A DNA stretch of 64,000 nucleotides from contig NC_133123.1 of assembly GCF_033568475.1 (NCBI RefSeq), positions 134,376,242 to 134,440,241 on the forward strand, read 5' to 3'. How positions within the stretch are numbered: the stretch's first letter is position 1; the number at the start of each line of letters is the position of its first letter. The notes below the pieces were generated by a model. The model did no database searches. It saw only the letters and a list, made by a program, of their open reading frames with translations, and was not told the DNA's origin. This DNA comes from Henckelia pumila. Its lineage: Eukaryota; Streptophyta; Magnoliopsida; Lamiales; Gesneriaceae. The translations under genes were made by a program, and so were the position numbers. Shown piece by piece: positions 38,825 through 50,754 of the stretch.

Positions 38825-38986
38825 TAAAATATATTTTTTAAAAAAGGGTATATGGGTAATTTCGGGGCAAATGGGGAGCTGAAACAAAACATGAACATGG
38901 GTCAGGTACTGAAAATGGAAATCTACTGGCATGGGGACTGGAAAGCAAAATACCTTTGTGTTTGGGGATTTACCCCTAATTTACCG
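38825..38986 (-). repeat. Right TIR of the Mutator-like element
   Basis: Inverted partner of 24712-24865. TATATAAA-like sequence at its inner edge (around 38820-38830, minus strand) could serve the second gene, whose start codon is ~140 bp further on. Confidence 0.78.
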
Positions 38987-39174
38987 GTAATTTAATCAAT
39001 GTGTTTATTTTTGAAATTTTTAATTTAATATATGTAATTGTGCGCATTGATAATAAGTTTTTTCTTTCTATTTTAAATTAATTTTAAATTATATTGAAAA
39101 TAGATTATTAGGGAAAATGCCGTGTGATTCATTTTCAGAGAATTCTTAATTTGAATTGGTTAAAGGACTGTTAA

Positions 39175-39514
39175 GGGAGTGTTTGTAATAAATTGTGTTT
39201 TTGTAGAAGTGATTAGATTATAGATTATAAAAAAGTTAAGAAAAATCAAAAGTTGATAGTGTTTGGAAACAAATGTGAAAATCTAAAAATCAAAGTTGGG
39301 TAGTGTTTGCTAAATAAGTGATTATAGTGATTTTAACAATGACCTTCTTATTAGAATCACTTTTGGAAAATCATAATCACCACATGACTAGCTTTTGGAT
39401 TTCAATTAAGTTTAGCATAAGCTAACACATAATCTAGATTTAAAAAACACACAAAATGATTTTTTTAAGCCAAAAACTAACAATCACTTTTTTTTAGTGA
39501 TTGCAAATACTCCC
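39175..39514. mobile_element. Tourist-like MITE, 340 bp
   Basis: Ends GGGAGTGTTTG and, inverted, GGGAGTATTTG, with 3-bp TSD TAA (39172-39174, 39515-39517). Both features match PIF/Harbinger-derived Tourist MITEs. The interior is partly self-complementary. Confidence 0.75.
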
Positions 39515-39789
39515 TAAATCGAAGAGTCGTGTCTGATGAATTGTAATTATGAATTAGTAGATGTTTGAAAAGTCGTGTCGTGTCATGAGCATTCTATTAC
39601 TCATCAACATTTTTGAAATATTTAAATTTATATTATATAATAATATAATAATATAATATTAAAAAAATATATAACTTTCTGTTTAAATTTATGTTTATTT
39701 TTATAGAAGAATAATCTATTTTAAGCAACTATTTTAAGCGGGAAAACATTAAGTTTCCTTTTTAGTAGACTTGCTTTGCTTTATATATA

Positions 39790-40229
39790 CTAGTACTCGA
39801 ATGCACGTCATGCGTGCCTTTTATTGTCTATTTTTTAATTAAAAATATAAAAAATTATAATAATAAATAGTTAGATTAAAAATGGTATTTTCGTAAATAA
39901 ATATCCATGAAATGAAAAAAATAATGAAAATGGTATATTCGTAATTACATAACTATATAAATGCAAAAATGAAGATGATGCACATACCAAGAGACCGCTT
40001 GCTTTTACTTAATATATAATATAGATGTCTATTTTTTAATTGAAAATATAAAAAAAATTATAATAATAAATAGTTAGATTAAAAATGGTATTTTCGTAAA
40101 TAAATACACATGAAATGAAAAAAAATAATGAAAATGGTATATTCGTAATTAAGTAACTATATAAATGCAAAAATGAAGATGATGCCCATACCAAGAGACT
40201 GTTTGCTCTTACTTAATATATAGTATAGA
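39790..40229 (-). mobile_element. Non-autonomous Helitron with two 5' ends
   Basis: On the minus strand the outer 5' end TCTATACTATATATTAAG is preceded by A. The 3' end is hairpin GCACG-CATGA-CGTGC, then ATTCGAGTA, then CTAG followed by T. A second start, TCTATATTATATATTAAG, occurs at 40025, because ~203 bp (39824-40025) is repeated at 40027-40229. No coding capacity. Confidence 0.75.
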
Positions 40230-40235
40230 TATAGA

Positions 40236-40239
40236 TGTA

Positions 40240-40278
<39 letters not shown>

Positions 40279-40290
40279 ATTATTATTATT
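40236..40290. repeat. (TTG)n/(TTA)n microsatellite
   Basis: About 12 TTG repeats run into ATT repeats, next to the Helitron's 5' side. Confidence 0.9.
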
Positions 40291-40446
40291 AATAATAAAA
40301 TTTTATAAGAGTTTCGTACAAAAACTGAAAAACATAAGACATAAAATTTATATTTTATAGTAAAACTCATGAATATTTCAAATTATTTATTATTTAGGTT
40401 TAAAAATAAAATCCCCTAGGTGGCTAGGCACTAGACGGTGGGTCGC

Positions 40447-42608
40447 TGTAACGCCCAGAATTATTTAATTTTAATCCGAGAATAATTAATTTGGGAATAT
40501 TTGGAGTTTTGATTTAAATTCTAATATTCTTAAATTGATTAGGATTGAAATTGAATAACATGAGAATGTGAGGACTGAATTGCAATTATTGAGGTCTTGA
40601 GGGGCTAAAGTGCAATTATCTTTGAGTTATCAGAATTTTATGTATTATTCAGCATGTACACGTGTGAATAGCACATAATTCATCAGATTTCAGACAAGGA
40701 AAAAGGAAGAACCGAGAGCAGAATTTTTCAAGATTTTCTTCATCTTTCAAATTGTGATATCTTGAGCTACGGTTATCCGATTTCGATTCCGAAAGATGTT
40801 TTGGAATCCTCTCGACGAAACCTTCGATTTGATGTAAGTTTCCTCTTTGTTCTTCAGGGTTTGAGATTTCAAAATGGACAGATATCAGATGTTGTTATGA
40901 AATTGTGTTGTTGAGATTTTATCTTGTATAATCTTGAAGTTGGGTTGAAGATTGATTTGTATATCATGTTCTTATGAATTCCCAACTATGATTTGATTCT
41001 TATACCTGCTGATATGTTGGTTGTGAAGCTTCAACAGCTGATATACATGTTAGAAATGTTGTAGATATGTTCGGAATCGCCGAGTTATACCGATATGCCG
41101 TCGAACTCTTGATTTGAAGCAATTTTGCTATTGTTCTTGAACTTAGATGTTGCTGGATTATTAGCTGATGCTTCCTTGGGTTGTATGCTATGTTTTCAGC
41201 GCATAAACAGGGCATGTAAACTCGAGAACGTCGACTCCGAAACCGATTGCAGATAGAACAAGGTTGGTAGAGTTTACCTTGAAGTCTTGTTGAAGTTTGG
41301 ATTGAATTTGAGCAGATTTTGAGATGAGTTTTTGGTGATTGATCTTGTACAGACTTTGACAAGTTCGAAGACATCCCAAACACCATATTTGAAAGGTAAA
41401 AGTGAACTATGGTTTGAATGAGATTATAACTCGAGATGGTTTGTATCGAGTTTCCCTTAAATCACATACTTGTTTGCTTAATTGTTCTTATGTGTTTTTA
41501 TTTGAGTTGTTGAATAAGTTTTGATGTTATGAATGCCTTGATGATGATATATGTTGCATTCATCTTGAAGACTTATTCCTTGATTTTGAAATGAACGGAA
41601 ACGTTCGAATAGACGATTTGTGGAGTCGTATATGTATGGCCTGGGTGGTTGTTTTAGCCTAGCGTCTGATTTGCATATATGATTGCTTCAAAGTCTAGAG
41701 AAGAAAGATAAGTAACCCCACCTCGATCGGAAGAGTCGGTGGATTAGTTATGATATCTACTTCTCGGGATCCCAATCGACGAATGACGAAATGAACCTTG
41801 TTTTGAAAACATGCATTGTAATTACTTTTATATCATGATCTTGATATATGTTGTTATGCATGTTTAGTTGCTTTTACTGGGAAATCTATTTCTCACCGGA
41901 GTTATCCGGCTATTGTTTTGTTGTATGTGTCATTGCAATAGGAGGGAGTGGAACCGGGCAAAGGCGTGCTTAACAAACAAGGGATGAGTTGAACATAGCG
42001 TGATGATCCGAGTTAGAAGTTGTATGAGCTGTCATGATGTATATTTGAGCCTTGATCATAATCATGTTATAGTTATAGTATCAAGACTTGTTGATGATGA
42101 TATTATGATCTTGTTATTGTATTTAGAACATGTGAGATGTTGTAAATCCTTAAAACACCATGAAGTATCTTGATCTTGTTATATAGCAATGTGTTATGCA
42201 TATTTTGGAAAGTCTTGATTATTATGATTGTAAGGCTTGTTATGATCTAATGGTATCCATTGTATAGCATGTTAAAATGCATGTTAGATGTTGCTATGGA
42301 TTGGATCATGAATAAATCCTTGTTTGAGTTGATCTTGGATGGAAACATTTGGAGAACCATTTTTGACAGCAGCTGAACAATTTTCTGGTGCAGTGGCCGG
42401 CGCACGGGCGAGCAAGTACTCGCGCGCGCGCAAGCCAGCTCTTGAGATCTCGGTCTCATTGGCCGGCGCGCGCGCGAGGGGTGATGCCCGCGCGTGCGCA
42501 GGGCAATCTATTTTAAATTTTTTTTTTTTATCCTTTTTTTTAGTAATTGATTGTTGTCTATTATTGTTGATTAATGTTTATTGAGAGATTAGAACTCGGG
42601 TCGTCACA
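40447..42608 (+). repeat. Tekay-type 5' LTR
   Basis: Starts TGTAACGCCC and ends GTCGTCACA. It contains the conserved CCGGAGTTATCCGG block at 41889-41915 and two GC-rich inverted-repeat units at about 42394-42505. Long antisense frames (e.g. 41000-41386) are accidental. Confidence 0.95.
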
Positions 42609-42613
42609 ACAGG

Positions 42614-42625
42614 TGGTATCAGAGC
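42614..42625 (+). other. Primer-binding site (tRNA-iMet type)
   Basis: TGGTATCAGAGC lies 5 nt after the 5' LTR, the classic initiator-Met primer site of chromoviruses. Confidence 0.92.
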
Positions 42626-43049
42626 AAGAACATTCTGGACTTAGATAGACAGTGAGTGGGGTAGATCGAGTCTTCTGCCTTACTTATTTATGTTTTTTTT
42701 TATCATGCTATGATTTAATTACGTGATTGAATTACATGTTTTAAATGCTAGCATGATTTACTTTCAAGTATTTTATTACAAGATGTTGTATTTATTTTAT
42801 TTGAAAGTATGATTACGATGATTAAAGATGCATGCTTATTGGAATATCTGAAATGATAGAGGCATGTATCCTGATGAATTATGACATGCTACCTAATTAT
42901 CTGAATTGATTGGAAGCATGTTTTATTTGAAGATTGTGATTATTTATTTAAGATTGAATCAGAACCGAGTCTTGATCAGAGGTAAGATGATCAGAGGAGA
43001 ACTGAGATAATTTGATGATTTGGTATTCTAACCATTTTGATAATCAGAT

Positions 43050-44224
43050 ATGTCTCGAAGACCAGGCCGACCTCCTCTGAGACCCCATGTTCCTATTTCT
43101 CTACCAGAACAGACAGTTCATACTCCACCGACAGTTGTCACACCGATAGTGCCTGCAACTGCAGTTCCGAGTAATGAACAGGGCAGTACATCACGAGATA
43201 TGACAGATATGACTGCAACTCCTATGGAAACACTACTGAAACGTTTTCAATCCTACAAGCCGCCAACTCTGAAAGGTACTGAGAATGCAATTGAATGTGA
43301 AGGATGGCTTGATGACATGGAAATGTTATTTGATTCACTTGACTACGGTGATGAACGAAGAGTCAGACTTGTTGGTCATCAGTTGCATGAGGTTGCTAAA
43401 AGCTGGTGGTTCACAACAAAGAAATCTCTGGAGCGTAAAGGAACTGTTTTGACCTGGAATGTCTTCAAGACAGAGTTTTATCAACGTTTCTTTCCGATAT
43501 CTTATCGTAAAGACAAGGGTGCCGAATTTGCTAACCTGAGGCAGGGAAACTTGAATATTGAAGACTATGTTGCAAAATTCACTACATTGCTACGTTTTGC
43601 TCCACATGTTACAGACAGTGACGAAGCTATGGCTGATCAGTTCATTAATGGACTGAATCTTGATTTTTTTACACTGGTGAATACAAGGCGACCGAATAAT
43701 TTTGCTGATGCCTTGAACAGTGCCAAAGGAGCAGAAGCTGGCTTGATACAGCAGCGAGGAGCTTTGTATATTGCACAGCCTCCGAGACAGTCACAACCTT
43801 CAGCTTCAACACAGCAACAGTCGTCTCGATTTGACAGTGGTGGCAGTAGCAGTGGCAAGAAGGGATATTTGCAAGCTAGAGGAAAACAATTTAAGAAATC
43901 TGGAAGCAGTTCTTCAAGTTCCAGTGGTACGAAACAGAAGTCTGGGGTATTCTGTAACACTTGTGGTGGAGGACATCCAACTGATCAGTGTTGAGGTGTA
44001 TCTGGGAGATGCCATATATGCCATCAGACTGGCCATTTTGCGAGAGTATGTCCTCAGAGAGGTGCTGGACAGGCACGAGGTACAGAGTCATCACGATCAG
44101 TGGCTCAACCCGCGAGGCAAGCCTCCTCTGTCCATTCCTTTCAACCATCACCACCTCAGCAACAGTCGAGGCCAGGAGGAAGTCAGGCAGGCAGTCAGCC
44201 ACAGAGACAGCAGGCTCATGATCA
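43050..44224 (+). pseudogene. Tekay-type gag with premature stop
   Basis: The 314-codon frame 43050-43994 contains the gag core (ECEGWLDDMEMLFDSL, FFPISYRKDKGAEF, NLNIEDYVAKF), a Ser-rich linker and a first zinc knuckle (CNTCGGGHPTDQC). A TGA follows at once. The same frame then continues with a second knuckle (CHICHQTGHFARVC) and a Gln-rich tail to about 44222. The TGA is most simply a CGA-to-TGA transition. The tail then joins RT directly, in another frame. Confidence 0.88.
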
Positions 44225-46861
44225 ATGCGATTGTGTATCGATTACCGGCAACTGAACAAGGCTACGGTAAAGAACAAATACCCTTTGCCTCGTATTGATG
44301 ACTTATTTTATCAGTTGCAGGGTTCTTCTGTGTATTCCAAGATCGATATGAGATCTGGATACCATCAGCTGAGAGTTAGGGATTCTGATATTCCTAAGAC
44401 TGCATTCAGAACCAGGTATGGCCATTATGAGTTCATAGTTATGCCATTTGGTTTGACGAATGCTCCAGCTGTGTTTATGGCTTTGATGAACCGTGTATTT
44501 CAGAAGTATCTCGATGATTTTGTGATTATCTTTATTGATGATATTCTGATATATTCAAAGAATTTGATTGATCATTCTGAACATCTGAGAACGGTATTGA
44601 AAACTTTAAGAGCCGAGAAACTGTATGCTAAACTGTCGAAATGTGAGTTTTGGCTGAAACAGGTTGTCTTTCTTGGACATATTATATCTGGAAATGGTAT
44701 TTCTGTAGATCCAAGTAAAGTTGAAGCAGTGATCAGTTGGTCGAGACCGACATCTGTTCCTGAGATCCGAAGTTTTATGGGATTGGCTGGGTATTATCGT
44801 CGATTCATTAAAGATTTTTCCAGTATTGCGAAGCCGATTACTCAGTTAACTCAGAAGAATACTCCATTTGTCTGGTCTGATGCTTGTGAATCCAGTTTTC
44901 TGGAGTTGAAGAAACGATTGACCAGTGCACCAGTCTTGACGATTCCTTCAGGTACTGGTGGTTTCACTGTTTATTATGATGCATCTCACCAAGGTTTAGG
45001 TTGTGTTCTAATGCAACGAGGTAATGTAATTGCTTATGCCTCGAGACAGTTGAAGCCTCACGAGACCAGATATCCGATTCATGATCTTGAATTGGCCGCC
45101 ATTGTATTTGCTTTGAAGATTTGGCGACATTATCTGTACGGGGAACAGTTTGAAATCTATTCTGATCACAAGAGTCTGAAATATCTGTTTTCTCAGTCAG
45201 AACTGAATATGAGACAGCGAAGATGGCTGGATTTGCTGAAAAACTTTGACTGCGAAATTAAATATTATCCAGGAAAATCGAATGCAGCAGCAGATGCATT
45301 GAGTCGAAAGGTATGTTCTTTATCCTTATCGACGATTGGTGTATCGAATTTGATTGAAAACTGTTGTTTATCTGAATTAGTATTTGGTACAAATTATCAG
45401 CCATTACGACTTTATCAAATGCAAGTTGAACCAGCTTTATTGGTAAGAGTTCGAGATGCTCAGAAACTTGATCAGAATGTACAGAACTTGATTGAGAAAG
45501 TTAGATCAGGGCATGTATCTGAATACCGAGTTCAAGATAATCTTCTGTACGTTCACAATCGCCTAGTAGTGCCTGATATTTCTGATGTACGTCAACAACT
45601 ACTGAAAGAGGCACATTGTAGTCGTTACAGTATTCATTCTGGTGGTAGGAAGATGTATAATGATATGAAAGCTCAGTATTGGTGGAAGCAAATGAAGACT
45701 GATATCACTGATTTTGTAGCTCGATGTTTGAATTGCCAACAGGTGAAGGCTGAGAGGAAGAGACCGCCTGGTTTGTTACAGAGTTTGTCTGTACCGGAAT
45801 GGAAATGGGATCATATTTCCATGGACTTTGTGACTAGATTACCTCGATCTGCTAAAGGCTGTGATGCTATCTGGGTAATTATTGATAGATTGACGAAATC
45901 AGCGTGTTTTATTCCGTATCGCATGACGTATAGACACGACCAGATGGCAGAGATTTATGTCCGTGAAGTTGTCAGATTGCACGGAGTGCCGAAATCTATT
46001 GTATCGAATCGTGATCCTCGATTCACATCACATTTTTGGCACAGCTTACAGAGTGCTATGGGTACTCAGTTACACTTGAGCACAGCTTATCATCCACAGA
46101 CTGACGGACAGTCAGAGCGTACTATTCAAACATTGGAGGACATGTTGAGAGCTGTAGTGCTTGATTTTGGCACTAGTTGGCAAGAATCACTACCTCTTTG
46201 TGAATTCTCGTACAACAACATCTATCAATCGAGTATAGGAATGGCTCCTTTTGAAGCTTTATACGGAAGAAAATGTCGATCTCCTTTGTACTGGGATGAT
46301 ATTTCTGAAGTACCTGATATTGGTCCTGATATGATACGTGATATGAATGACCAGGTGAAGCTTATTCAGAAACGAATGAAGACAACTCAAGATAGACAGA
46401 CGAAATATGCCAACATTCGACGTCAACCTTTGTCTTTTGAACAGGGGGATCGTGTATTTTTGAAGATTTCTCCGTTCAGAGGCACTGTCAGATTTGGCAA
46501 GCGAGGAAAGTTGTCTCCACGATATATTGGTCCGTATGAAATTCTGGAGAAAATAGGCAATCTTGCCTATCGATTGGCTTTACCTCCATCGTTATCTGGA
46601 ATACATGATGTCTTTCATGTATCGATGCTTCGAAAATACCTTGCTGATGAATCTCATGTGCTTCAATCTGATGAGGCTGAACTCGACGAGACCTTGAGTT
46701 ATTTTGAAAAGCCAATTCAGATCCTTGATCGAAAAGAGAAGCAACTACGAACCAAGACTATTCCACTTGTGAAAGTTCAGTGGAGTCGTCATGGTGTTGA
46801 AGAAGCTACTTGGGAAACAGAATCAGATATGCGGCAACGATTTCCAGAGATGTTTCATTGA
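44225..46861 (+). CDS. Tekay-type pol: RT, RNase H, integrase, chromodomain-like end
   Basis: An 878-codon open frame beginning inside RT ([10 protein letters not shown]). The RT box is FIDD at residues 103-106. RNase H follows ([20 protein letters not shown]). The integrase zinc finger is H-x-H then CLNCQQ; the core has [18 protein letters not shown] and [11 protein letters not shown], covering D, D and E. The end ([14 protein letters not shown] motif, then [15 protein letters not shown]) matches the divergent chromodomain of Tekay/Del elements, thought to steer integration into heterochromatin. Protease and the first part of RT are absent, deleted at about 44222. The rest is uninterrupted, in keeping with its youth. 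Confidence 0.92.
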   Translation: MRLCIDYRQLNKATVKNKYPLPRIDDLFYQLQGSSVYSKIDMRSGYHQLRVRDSDIPKTAFRTRYGHYEFIVMPFGLTNAPAVFMALMNRVFQKYLDDFVIIFIDDILIYSKNLIDHSEHLRTVLKTLRAEKLYAKLSKCEFWLKQVVFLGHIISGNGISVDPSKVEAVISWSRPTSVPEIRSFMGLAGYYRRFIKDFSSIAKPITQLTQKNTPFVWSDACESSFLELKKRLTSAPVLTIPSGTGGFTVYYDASHQGLGCVLMQRGNVIAYASRQLKPHETRYPIHDLELAAIVFALKIWRHYLYGEQFEIYSDHKSLKYLFSQSELNMRQRRWLDLLKNFDCEIKYYPGKSNAAADALSRKVCSLSLSTIGVSNLIENCCLSELVFGTNYQPLRLYQMQVEPALLVRVRDAQKLDQNVQNLIEKVRSGHVSEYRVQDNLLYVHNRLVVPDISDVRQQLLKEAHCSRYSIHSGGRKMYNDMKAQYWWKQMKTDITDFVARCLNCQQVKAERKRPPGLLQSLSVPEWKWDHISMDFVTRLPRSAKGCDAIWVIIDRLTKSACFIPYRMTYRHDQMAEIYVREVVRLHGVPKSIVSNRDPRFTSHFWHSLQSAMGTQLHLSTAYHPQTDGQSERTIQTLEDMLRAVVLDFGTSWQESLPLCEFSYNNIYQSSIGMAPFEALYGRKCRSPLYWDDISEVPDIGPDMIRDMNDQVKLIQKRMKTTQDRQTKYANIRRQPLSFEQGDRVFLKISPFRGTVRFGKRGKLSPRYIGPYEILEKIGNLAYRLALPPSLSGIHDVFHVSMLRKYLADESHVLQSDEAELDETLSYFEKPIQILDRKEKQLRTKTIPLVKVQWSRHGVEEATWETESDMRQRFPEMFH

Positions 46862-46950
46862 TGTGAGTCTCCTCTAGTTTTCTGTTATCTGATATATGTT
46901 ATATGATCTGTTGATATTACTGTCGGATTTCGAGGACGAAATCGTGTCTT

Positions 46951-46963
46951 AGTGGGGGAGAAT
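46951..46963 (+). other. Tekay-type polypurine tract
   Basis: AGTGGGGGAGAAT immediately precedes the 3' LTR. Confidence 0.85.
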
Positions 46964-49120
46964 TGTAACGCCCAAAATTATTTAATTTTAATCCGAGAAT
47001 AATTAATTTGGGAATATTTGGAGTTTTGATTTAAATTCTAATATTCTTAAATTGATTAGGATTGAAATTGAATAACATGAGAATGTGAGGACTGAATTGC
47101 AATTATTGAGGTCTTGAGGGGCTAAAGTGCAATTATCTTTGAGTTATCAGAATTTTATGTATTATTCAGCATGTACACGTGTGAATAGCACATAATTCAT
47201 CAGATTTCAGACAAGGAAAAAGGAAGAACCGAGAGCAGAATTTTTCAAGATTTTCTTCATCTTTCAAATTGTGATATCTTGAGCTACGGTTATCCGATTT
47301 CGATTCCGAAAGATGTTTTGGAATCCTCTCGACGAAACCTTCGATTTGATGTAAGTTTCCTCTTTGTTCTTCAGGGTTTGAGATTTCGAAATGGACAGAT
47401 ATCAGATGTTATGAAATTGTGTTGTTGAGATTTTATCTTGTATAATCTTGAAGTTGGGTTGAAGATTGATTTGTATATCATGTTCTTATGAATTCCCAAC
47501 TATGATTTGATTCTTATACCTGCTGATATGTTGGTTGTGAAGCTTCAACAGCTGATATACATGTTAGAAATGTTGTAGATATGTTCGGAATCGCCGAGTT
47601 ATACCGATATGCCGTCGAACTCTTGATTTGAAGCAATTTTGCTATTGTTCTTGAACTTAGATGTTGCTGGATTATTAGCTGATGCTTCCTTGGGTTGTAT
47701 GCTATGTTTTCAGCGCATAAACAGGGCATGTAAACTCGAGAACGTCGACTCCGAAACCGATTGCAGATAGAACAAGGTTGGTAGAGTTTACCTTGAAGTC
47801 TTGTTGAAGTTTGGATTGAATTTGAGCAGATTTTGAGATGAGTTTTTGGTGATTGATCTTGTACAGACTTTGACAAGTTCGAAGACATCCCAAACACCAT
47901 ATTTGAAAGGTAAAAGTGAACTATGGTTTGAATGAGATTATAACTCGAGATGGTTTGTATCGAGTTTCCCTTAAATCACATACTTGTTTGCTTAATTGTT
48001 CTTATGTGTTTTTATTTGAGTTGTTGAATAAGTTTTGATGTTATGAATGCCTTGATGATGATATATGTTGCATTCATCTTGAAGACTTATTCCTTGATTT
48101 TGAAATGAACGGAAACGTTCGAATAGACGATTTGTGGAGTCGTATATGTATGGCCTGGGTGGTTGTTTTAGCCTAGCGTCTGATTTGCATATATGATTGC
48201 TTCAAAGTCTAGAGAAGCAAGATAAGTAACCCCACCTCGATCGGGAGAGTCGGTGGATTAGTTATGATATCTACTTCTCGGGATCCCAATCGACGAATGA
48301 CGAAATGAACCTTGTTTTGAAAACATGCATTGTAATTACTTTTATATCATGATCTTGATATATGTTGTTATGCATGTTTAGTTGCTTTTACTGGGAAATC
48401 TATTTCTCACCGGAGTTATCCGGCTATTGTTTTGTTGTATGTGTCATTGCAATAGGAGGGAGTGGAACCGGGCAAAGGCGTGCTTAACAAACAAGGGATG
48501 AGTTGAACATAGCGTGATGATCCGAGTTAGAAGTTGTATGAGCTGTCATGATGTATATTTGAGCCTTGATCATAATCATGTTATAGTTATAGTATCAAGA
48601 CTTGTTGATGATGATATTATGATCTTGTTATTGTATTTAGAACATGTGAGATGTTGTAAATCCTTAAAACACCATGAAGTATCTTGATCTTGTTATATAG
48701 CAATGTGTTATGCATATTTTGGAAAGTCTTGATTATTATGATTGTAAGGCTTGTTATGATCTAGTGGTATCCATTGTATAGCATGTTAGAATGCATGTTA
48801 GATGTTGCTATGGATTGGATCATGAATAAATCCTTGTTTGAGTTGATCTTGGATGGAAATATTTGGAGAACCATTTTTGACAGCAGCTGAACAATTTTCT
48901 GGTGCAGTGGCCGGCGCACGGGCGAGCAAGTACTCGCGCGTGCGTGAGCCAGCTCTTGAGATCTCGGTCTCATTGGCCGATGCGCGCGCGAGGGGTGATG
49001 CTCGCGCGTGCGCAGGGCAATCTATTTTAAATTTTTTTTTTATCCTTTTGTTTAGCAATTGATTGTTGTCTATTATTGTTGATTAATGTTTATTGAGAGA
49101 TTAGAACTCGGGTCGTCACA
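46964..49120 (+). repeat. Tekay-type 3' LTR
   Basis: Near-identical to 40447-42608. Several of the few differences are C/T or G/A transitions inside the GC-rich hairpin units (about 48908-49015), as expected from deamination of methylated cytosines. Confidence 0.95.
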
Positions 49121-49165
49121 GTCGCTGCCTGCCTACCGCCTAGCGTTTTTTAAAACATTGATTAA
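49121..49165. repeat. Right half of the CCTAGGCG-type repeat
   Basis: With 40412-40446 this restores a repeat ending 'gcctagcgttttttaaaaca', split by the Tekay insertion. It belongs to the family seen at 6527-6705. Confidence 0.55.
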
Positions 49166-49385
49166 TATATGTTTGACCAACACTCATTAGTTGAATAAAT
49201 TTATATAAAAACACTAAATAACTAAGAGCTAAAGGAATACTAATTAACTTATGACCTTATAAGTTATGAGCTTATGTTATATAAAAATATAAAAATACTA
49301 AATAACTTATGAGCTTGGATTTATATAAAAATACTAAAAAAAGTTATTCTACAAATTACATAAATAAAATTTAAGTATTACGCTA

Positions 49386-49415
49386 TACACGCAACGTGTG
49401 TGCCTCCATTGCTAG
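49386..49415 (+). mobile_element. Helitron 3' terminus (plus strand)
   Basis: Hairpin ACACG-CAA-CGTGT is followed by GTGCCTCCATTG and CTAG (49412-49415), then T. The 5' end was not found. The rest of 49166-49985 is AT-rich with no gene. Confidence 0.4.
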
Positions 49416-49988
49416 TATTATATAAAAAAAAGTATGGTGGTCTATTGATATGTCAATTTTTAAATTATAAAACAAACCCCCGAAATTATAAAATTGAAAA
49501 AAACCCAAAAATATTTTTAGTTGCAGACAATTCTCCAAACAATGATTTTTAGCCTATATTTCTCGTTAAAATTGGATTTATGAAAAAATATGAAATAATC
49601 GTTAAAAATCATAAGATTTAATTTTCATTATTATGTTTTAAAAACGAATAATTTTTTACAATAAAAAATAAAAAATCGACTCGACGTGCATGTAAAGGGC
49701 AAAATCATTCTTTAAAGGGCAAAATTATGGAGAAAACAAATGTTATATAAATTTTGGTATGCCGAAAGTTTTTGTACGATATCCGAATGATTTAAAATCT
49801 ATGGAAGCTCTCCAAGCACATATCATGATAAGTCAACTCATTTTTCAAAGGGAAAATCATTAAGTTTTCGGTAGCCCACACATGTTTGATAAATATTAAT
49901 ATCCAACTGTGATAACAAATCCAATAAAAATAATATAATAAATATAATCAGGTCGAGATGACAATCTTATCGGGTGAAGCTTATATAC

Positions 49989-50400
49989 GGCTAAGGATGG
50001 TATACTATATCGTACCGTACCGAAAGTTACGGTATAATAAAATATTATATCAATATCGTACAAAAACTCTCGGCATACCGAAATTTTCGATACATATAAA
50101 TAGCATACCTATCATTCCAAAATTTTACAATATACTGAAATTTTGATACGGTATCAATATATCGTTTTATATCGAAAAAAATCCATATATTTTTAAAAAA
50201 TTTATAAATTATGAATTTATTGTTTATAAATATTATATATTTTTAAGTTCTTTTATAATGTTTCGGTATTTCGGTATATATCAAAATTTTCAAATTTTAT
50301 ACCCCGTACCGTACCGAAATCTTTGATATACCAAAAATTCGATAAATTCAATATTTTTTTCAGTACCATAACTTTGATAAACCAAAATTTTAATATTTTT
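49989..50400. repeat. 'taccgaa/ttcggta' palindromic repeat region
   Basis: It is rich in ggtatac, taccgtaccgaa and cggtatat variants, like the hAT MITE at 13400-13661 but longer and more decayed. Ends could not be set. Confidence 0.4.
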
Positions 50401-50417
50401 TCTCATACCTGTATATA

Positions 50418-50565
50418 TGACAGATGCTATGCAACATCGGTTGATCTTCACCCGGTGCAGCATCTGCCATTCATTGGGCATGGGGTCCACAAAAATGTGT
50501 GGGCCCTTTGCCCAATGAAGTGAGCCCGGGTGCCCAATCAATGGCAGATGCTGCACCGGGTGATC
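50418..50565. mobile_element. 148-bp foldback insertion with 10-bp TSD
   Basis: CCTGTATATA flanks it on both sides (50408-50417, 50566-50575). Near-perfect inverted arms lie at 50449-50470 and 50541-50562, built on CACCCGGTGCAGCATCTGCC. Inside them is a second stem, CATTGGGCA/TGCCCAATG. A third, diverged direct copy of the arm is at 50420-50445. Confidence 0.7.
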
Positions 50566-50754
50566 CCTGTATATACCCGATCATTCTCGGTACATTGATA
50601 AGGACGGTCGAGATTAATTGGGTAAACTTCTTTTGAGTCAAAAAAATTACTTTTTAAAATGAAATGCACCACAAAAGAATTCTAAAAAAAATCAAAGTGA
50701 AATGAACCACAAAAAAATGCTAATCAAGTAAAATTGTATTGATTTGGTTAAAGA

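Larger units (their letters stand above)
24712..38986 (+). mobile_element. 14.3-kb autonomous-type Mutator-like element
   Basis: Perfect 9-bp TSDs GTAATTTAA (24703-24711, 38987-38995) flank TIRs similar over roughly 150-170 bp. The ends read GGGTGAATTAG and, inverted, CGGTAAATTAG. Contents from left: TIR with TATA box, transposase gene (plus), GC hairpin array, 314-bp satellite array, a second gene (minus), and TIR. Both genes start near a TIR and run inward, like mudrA and mudrB of maize MuDR. Kaonashi-type MULEs are known to carry DUF1985/Ulp1-like genes, and the second gene could be of that kind without its protease part. The transposase has one internal stop. Confidence 0.93.
40447..49120 (+). 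mobile_element. Tekay/Del-type chromovirus, 8.7 kb
   Basis: LTRs 40447-42608 and 46964-49120 (about 2.16 kb, TG...CA) are flanked by TSD GTCGC (40442-40446, 49121-49125). By hand the LTRs differ at roughly 17 places (under 1%), so insertion is recent. It has an initiator-tRNA-Met primer site, gag with two zinc knuckles, pol with a C-terminal chromodomain-like end, and a purine tract. Protease and the RT N-terminus are deleted and gag carries a stop, so this copy needs help from another element. It landed in a CCTAGGCG-type repeat. Confidence 0.95.

Noticed and set aside
41000..41386. 128-codon minus-strand frame, repeated at 47514-47900
   Set aside because: It is antisense within both LTRs of one element and has no recognisable domain; duplication reflects the LTR pair.
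43771..44298. 175-codon frame overlapping gag
   Set aside because: It is the +1 shadow of the Gln-rich gag tail and the start of RT.
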